A DNA stretch of 7,303 nucleotides, taken from contig CAZYGI010000128.1 in the NCBI GenBank assembly GCA_964647255.1, forward strand, positions 1 through 7,303, written 5' to 3'. Source of the stretch: CAWJEL01 sp964647255. GTDB taxonomy: Bacteria > Chloroflexota > Anaerolineae > CG2-30-64-16. Position 1 is the stretch's first letter. The number at the start of each line of letters is the position of its first letter. Positions 5,290-7,303 of the stretch are shown here, piece after piece. Both the position numbers and the translations under genes were made by a program. Below the pieces are notes generated by a model that searched no databases, had not been told where the DNA came from, and saw only the letters and a program-made list of their open reading frames with translations.

Positions 5290-7303
5290 ATGCCCCAGAC
5301 CTACCTGGACTTTGACCTCGAGATCGGCCCTGGCGACGGCCGCACTTATCCCCTGGCCGTGCTTCATTCGCCTGCCGGCAATGCGCGCGGGCAGATGGAC
5401 TTTCCTTTCCGGGAACTTGACCTGGAGAACCGCCTGCTGGCGTTCCAAAACGCGCTGCTGCGGTCCGGCGGCGCGCGGCGCAAGGTGCTCACCGACGAGG
5501 AGCGATCGGTCCGGGGCTTCGGACAGGCGTTGTTCGCCGCGCTCTTCCGGGACGACGTCCGCTCGGCGTACGATGTCAGCCGGCGCATGGCGCGGGAGGC
5601 GGGCTGCGGGCTGCGCCTCAAGCTGCGCATCCTGGCGCCCGATCTGGCGGTGCTGCCGTGGGAGTATCTCTTCGACGAGCGCCTCGATGAATACGTCTGT
5701 CTCTCTTTTGGGACGCCGATTGTCCGCTTTCTGGAGGTCGCGCAGCCGATCTTGCCGCTGGCGGTGACGCCGCCGCTGCGCATCCTGGCGATGATCGCCT
5801 CCCCCGCAGGATTGACGCCGCTGGATGTCGCAGCCGAGCGGCAGAAGCTGGAGCAAGCCGTCGCCGGGCTGGCGGCGCGCAACCTGGTGCAGCTCCAGTG
5901 GTTGGAGGGCCAGACCCGCCGCGATCTGCACCGGGCCATGCGGCCGGGCAGCGGCCCCTGGCACATCTTCCACTTTGTGGGCCACGGCGGGTTCGATCCG
6001 GTGCGAGAAGAGGGGCTCCTGGCCTTGTGCGACCGGGAAGGCCGGCCGGATCTCATCACCGCCACGGAGCTGGGCCGGGAGCTGGCGGATCATCCCACCC
6101 TGCGCCTGGTCGTGCTGAATGCCTGCGAGAGCGCGCACGCGGCCAAGCGCGACATCTTCTCCAGCGCCGCGGCCACACTGGTGCGGCGGGGCGTGCCCGC
6201 GGCCGTCGCCATGCAGTATGAGATCACCGATCGGGCCGCGATCGAGTTCGCCGAGCTGTTCTACGAGGCGCTGGCCGAGGGCCTGCCCGTGGACGCGGCG
6301 GTCACGGACGCGCGCAAGGGGGTGAGCGGGGCGATCCGGGACACGCTGGAGTGGGGCATCCCGGTGCTCATCATGCGGTCGCCGGACGGCGTGCTTTTCG
6401 AGGTGGGGGCGGAGCGGGAAGCAGGGAAACCGGCAGACAAGGAACGGGCAGACAAGGCGCCGATGCGGGCAGCGGTCGAGCCGCCGCCGCAGATCGAAGC
6501 TGCCCTGCCGGATAGCGGGACGCTGCCTGTCGCGCCGGTGACAACGTACACGCCGGACCGCGCCGCGATGAAGCGCGGCCCGATTGACTTCGACTGGGTT
6601 CCCATCCCCGCCGGCGAGTTCCTGATGGGCAGCGACAAGAAGAAGGACACGCAAGCCTTCGACGACGAGACGCCGCAGCACACCCTCACCCTGCCGGAGT
6701 ATCGCATCGCTCGCGTGCCGGTGACGGTGGCGCAGTTCGCCGCGTTCATGGCGGCCAACCCGGGCTACCGCACCACGGCCGAGCAGCAGGGTTCGGCGCG
6801 GAGTTGGACCGGGTCGAAGTGGGAGGAGGTCAAAGGCGCGGACTGGGCGCACCCGCGCGGGCCGGGGAGCGATGTGCGGGCGAAGCAGGAGCATCCCGTC
6901 ACCTGCGTCTCGTGGCACGACGCGTTGGCCTTTTGCAAGTGGGCGGCCGTTCGGCTGCCCACCGAGGCCGAGTGGGAGAAGGCCGCGCGCGGCACGAAAG
7001 GTTTTATCTGGCCGTGGGGGGACCGGGAGCCCAACAGCGGGGTGTGTAACTTCAATCTGACCGTGGGCGACACCACGCCGGTGGGCAGCTACCCGGACGG
7101 CAAAAGCCCGTATGGCGTGCTGGATATGGCGGGCAACGTGTGGGAGTGGACGAGCAGCCTGTGGGGCAAGGATGCGAGCAAACCTGAGTATGGCTATCCA
7201 TACGATGCCAAGGATGGGCGGGAGAATCAGAACGCGTCGGATACCGTGCGGCGCGCGTTGCGCGGCGGGTCGTTCGGGGGCAACGCTCAGCTCGTGCGCT
7301 GCG
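5290..7303 (+). CDS. CHAT (caspase-like) protease fused to an FGE-sulfatase domain; C-terminus beyond window
   Basis: One open frame runs 671 codons to the window edge without a stop. The ATG at 5290 follows AAAGGTGG by seven bases. Residues 1 to about 190 resemble the region that often precedes CHAT domains, including LPWEYLFDERLDEYVCLS. The CHAT domain (about 155-370) contains WHIFHFVGHGGFD (224-236), with likely catalytic His232, and LVVLNACESAHA, with catalytic Cys279. A low-complexity linker rich in Ala, Pro and charged residues spans about 372-431. The FGE (sulfatase-modifying factor, C-type-lectin-like) domain begins near 433: WVPIPAGEFLMGS, EHPVTCVSWHDALAFC (from 534), RLPTEAEWEKAARG (from 555), DMAGNVWEW (612-620) and LRGGSFGGNAQLVRC (657-671). 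The Cys that true FGE enzymes carry shortly after RGGS(W/Y/F) is Gly here. CHAT proteases are known as effectors, for example in gasdermin and CRISPR-linked systems. The FGE-like domain probably senses or binds a ligand (inference). No neighbouring substrate gene is visible. Confidence 0.93.
   Translation, partial: MPQTYLDFDLEIGPGDGRTYPLAVLHSPAGNARGQMDFPFRELDLENRLLAFQNALLRSGGARRKVLTDEERSVRGFGQALFAALFRDDVRSAYDVSRRMAREAGCGLRLKLRILAPDLAVLPWEYLFDERLDEYVCLSFGTPIVRFLEVAQPILPLAVTPPLRILAMIASPAGLTPLDVAAERQKLEQAVAGLAARNLVQLQWLEGQTRRDLHRAMRPGSGPWHIFHFVGHGGFDPVREEGLLALCDREGRPDLITATELGRELADHPTLRLVVLNACESAHAAKRDIFSSAAATLVRRGVPAAVAMQYEITDRAAIEFAELFYEALAEGLPVDAAVTDARKGVSGAIRDTLEWGIPVLIMRSPDGVLFEVGAEREAGKPADKERADKAPMRAAVEPPPQIEAALPDSGTLPVAPVTTYTPDRAAMKRGPIDFDWVPIPAGEFLMGSDKKKDTQAFDDETPQHTLTLPEYRIARVPVTVAQFAAFMAANPGYRTTAEQQGSARSWTGSKWEEVKGADWAHPRGPGSDVRAKQEHPVTCVSWHDALAFCKWAAVRLPTEAEWEKAARGTKGFIWPWGDREPNSGVCNFNLTVGDTTPVGSYPDGKSPYGVLDMAGNVWEWTSSLWGKDASKPEYGYPYDAKDGRENQNASDTVRRALRGGSFGGNAQLVRC
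6417..6457 (+). repeat. Purine-rich direct repeat in the CHAT-FGE linker
   Basis: GGCAGACAAGG occurs at 6432-6442 and again at 6447-6457 (15-base period), after GGGAAGCAGGGAAAC. It encodes PADKERADK in the linker between the CHAT and FGE domains. The 15-base period keeps the frame and repeats the five-residue unit ADKER in part. It looks like simple-sequence expansion in a flexible tether. Confidence 0.6.

Noticed and set aside
5257..6918. A 553-codon minus-strand open frame opposite the CHAT-FGE gene
   Set aside because: The plus-strand frame carries the HFVGHG, NACES and RLPTEAEWE motifs; the minus translation has no recognisable motif and a shadow-like composition.
1..7303. CRISPR array, tRNA or rRNA genes
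   Set aside because: No regularly spaced direct repeats with unique spacers, no tRNA cloverleaf and no rRNA-like conserved stretches were seen.

Overview
The window is GC-rich and densely coding. Long wrong-frame ORFs on both strands, lying over real genes, are typical of a high-GC genome. No rRNA or marker gene is present to fix the taxonomy. The mix suggests a free-living environmental bacterium with a complex genome: an accessory-looking DnaE polymerase, a CHAT protease fused to a sulfatase-modifying-factor (FGE) domain, and many short interspersed repeats, including TTGAAGG-type heptamers. Chloroflexota or a similar lineage is a reasonable guess, but it is an inference from style only.

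Layout. Positions 1-732 (minus) hold the N-terminal 244 residues of an iron-containing alcohol dehydrogenase; its 3' part lies outside the window. Just upstream, 762-1067 (minus) encodes a small LsrG-like antibiotic-biosynthesis-monooxygenase (ABM) fold protein. A near-consensus sigma70 promoter at 1102-1131 can drive this pair. Positions 1174-4521 (minus) encode a 1115-residue DNA polymerase III alpha-type protein, and 4518-4928 (minus) a VOC/glyoxalase-fold protein whose stop overlaps the polymerase start (ATGA). Positions 4929-5289 are non-coding and hold two divergent candidate promoters on either side of a large composite palindromic element. From 5290 to the window end (plus) runs one uninterrupted frame of at least 671 residues encoding a CHAT-FGE fusion, cut by the window edge.

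The most unusual content is the repeats. The polymerase gene carries four repeat-derived segments, all read in frame and all at loops or domain junctions: a double-hairpin element in the PHP domain, a near-perfect 24-bp inverted repeat in the linker after PHP, and two copies of a TTGAAGG-type heptamer repeat that encode the same peptide (PSTLNLQP) about 500 residues apart. The intergenic palindrome has two arms whose mini-hairpins differ by compensating base changes. The second highlight is the CHAT-FGE protein. It has the His-Cys dyad of CHAT proteases, while its FGE domain lacks the catalytic cysteine at the expected place after RGGSF. That points to a binding or sensing role for a caspase-like effector, as in bacterial conflict systems.

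No complete pathway can be read from the window. The polymerase/VOC pair, the dehydrogenase/ABM pair and the CHAT-FGE gene appear to be three separate transcription units.
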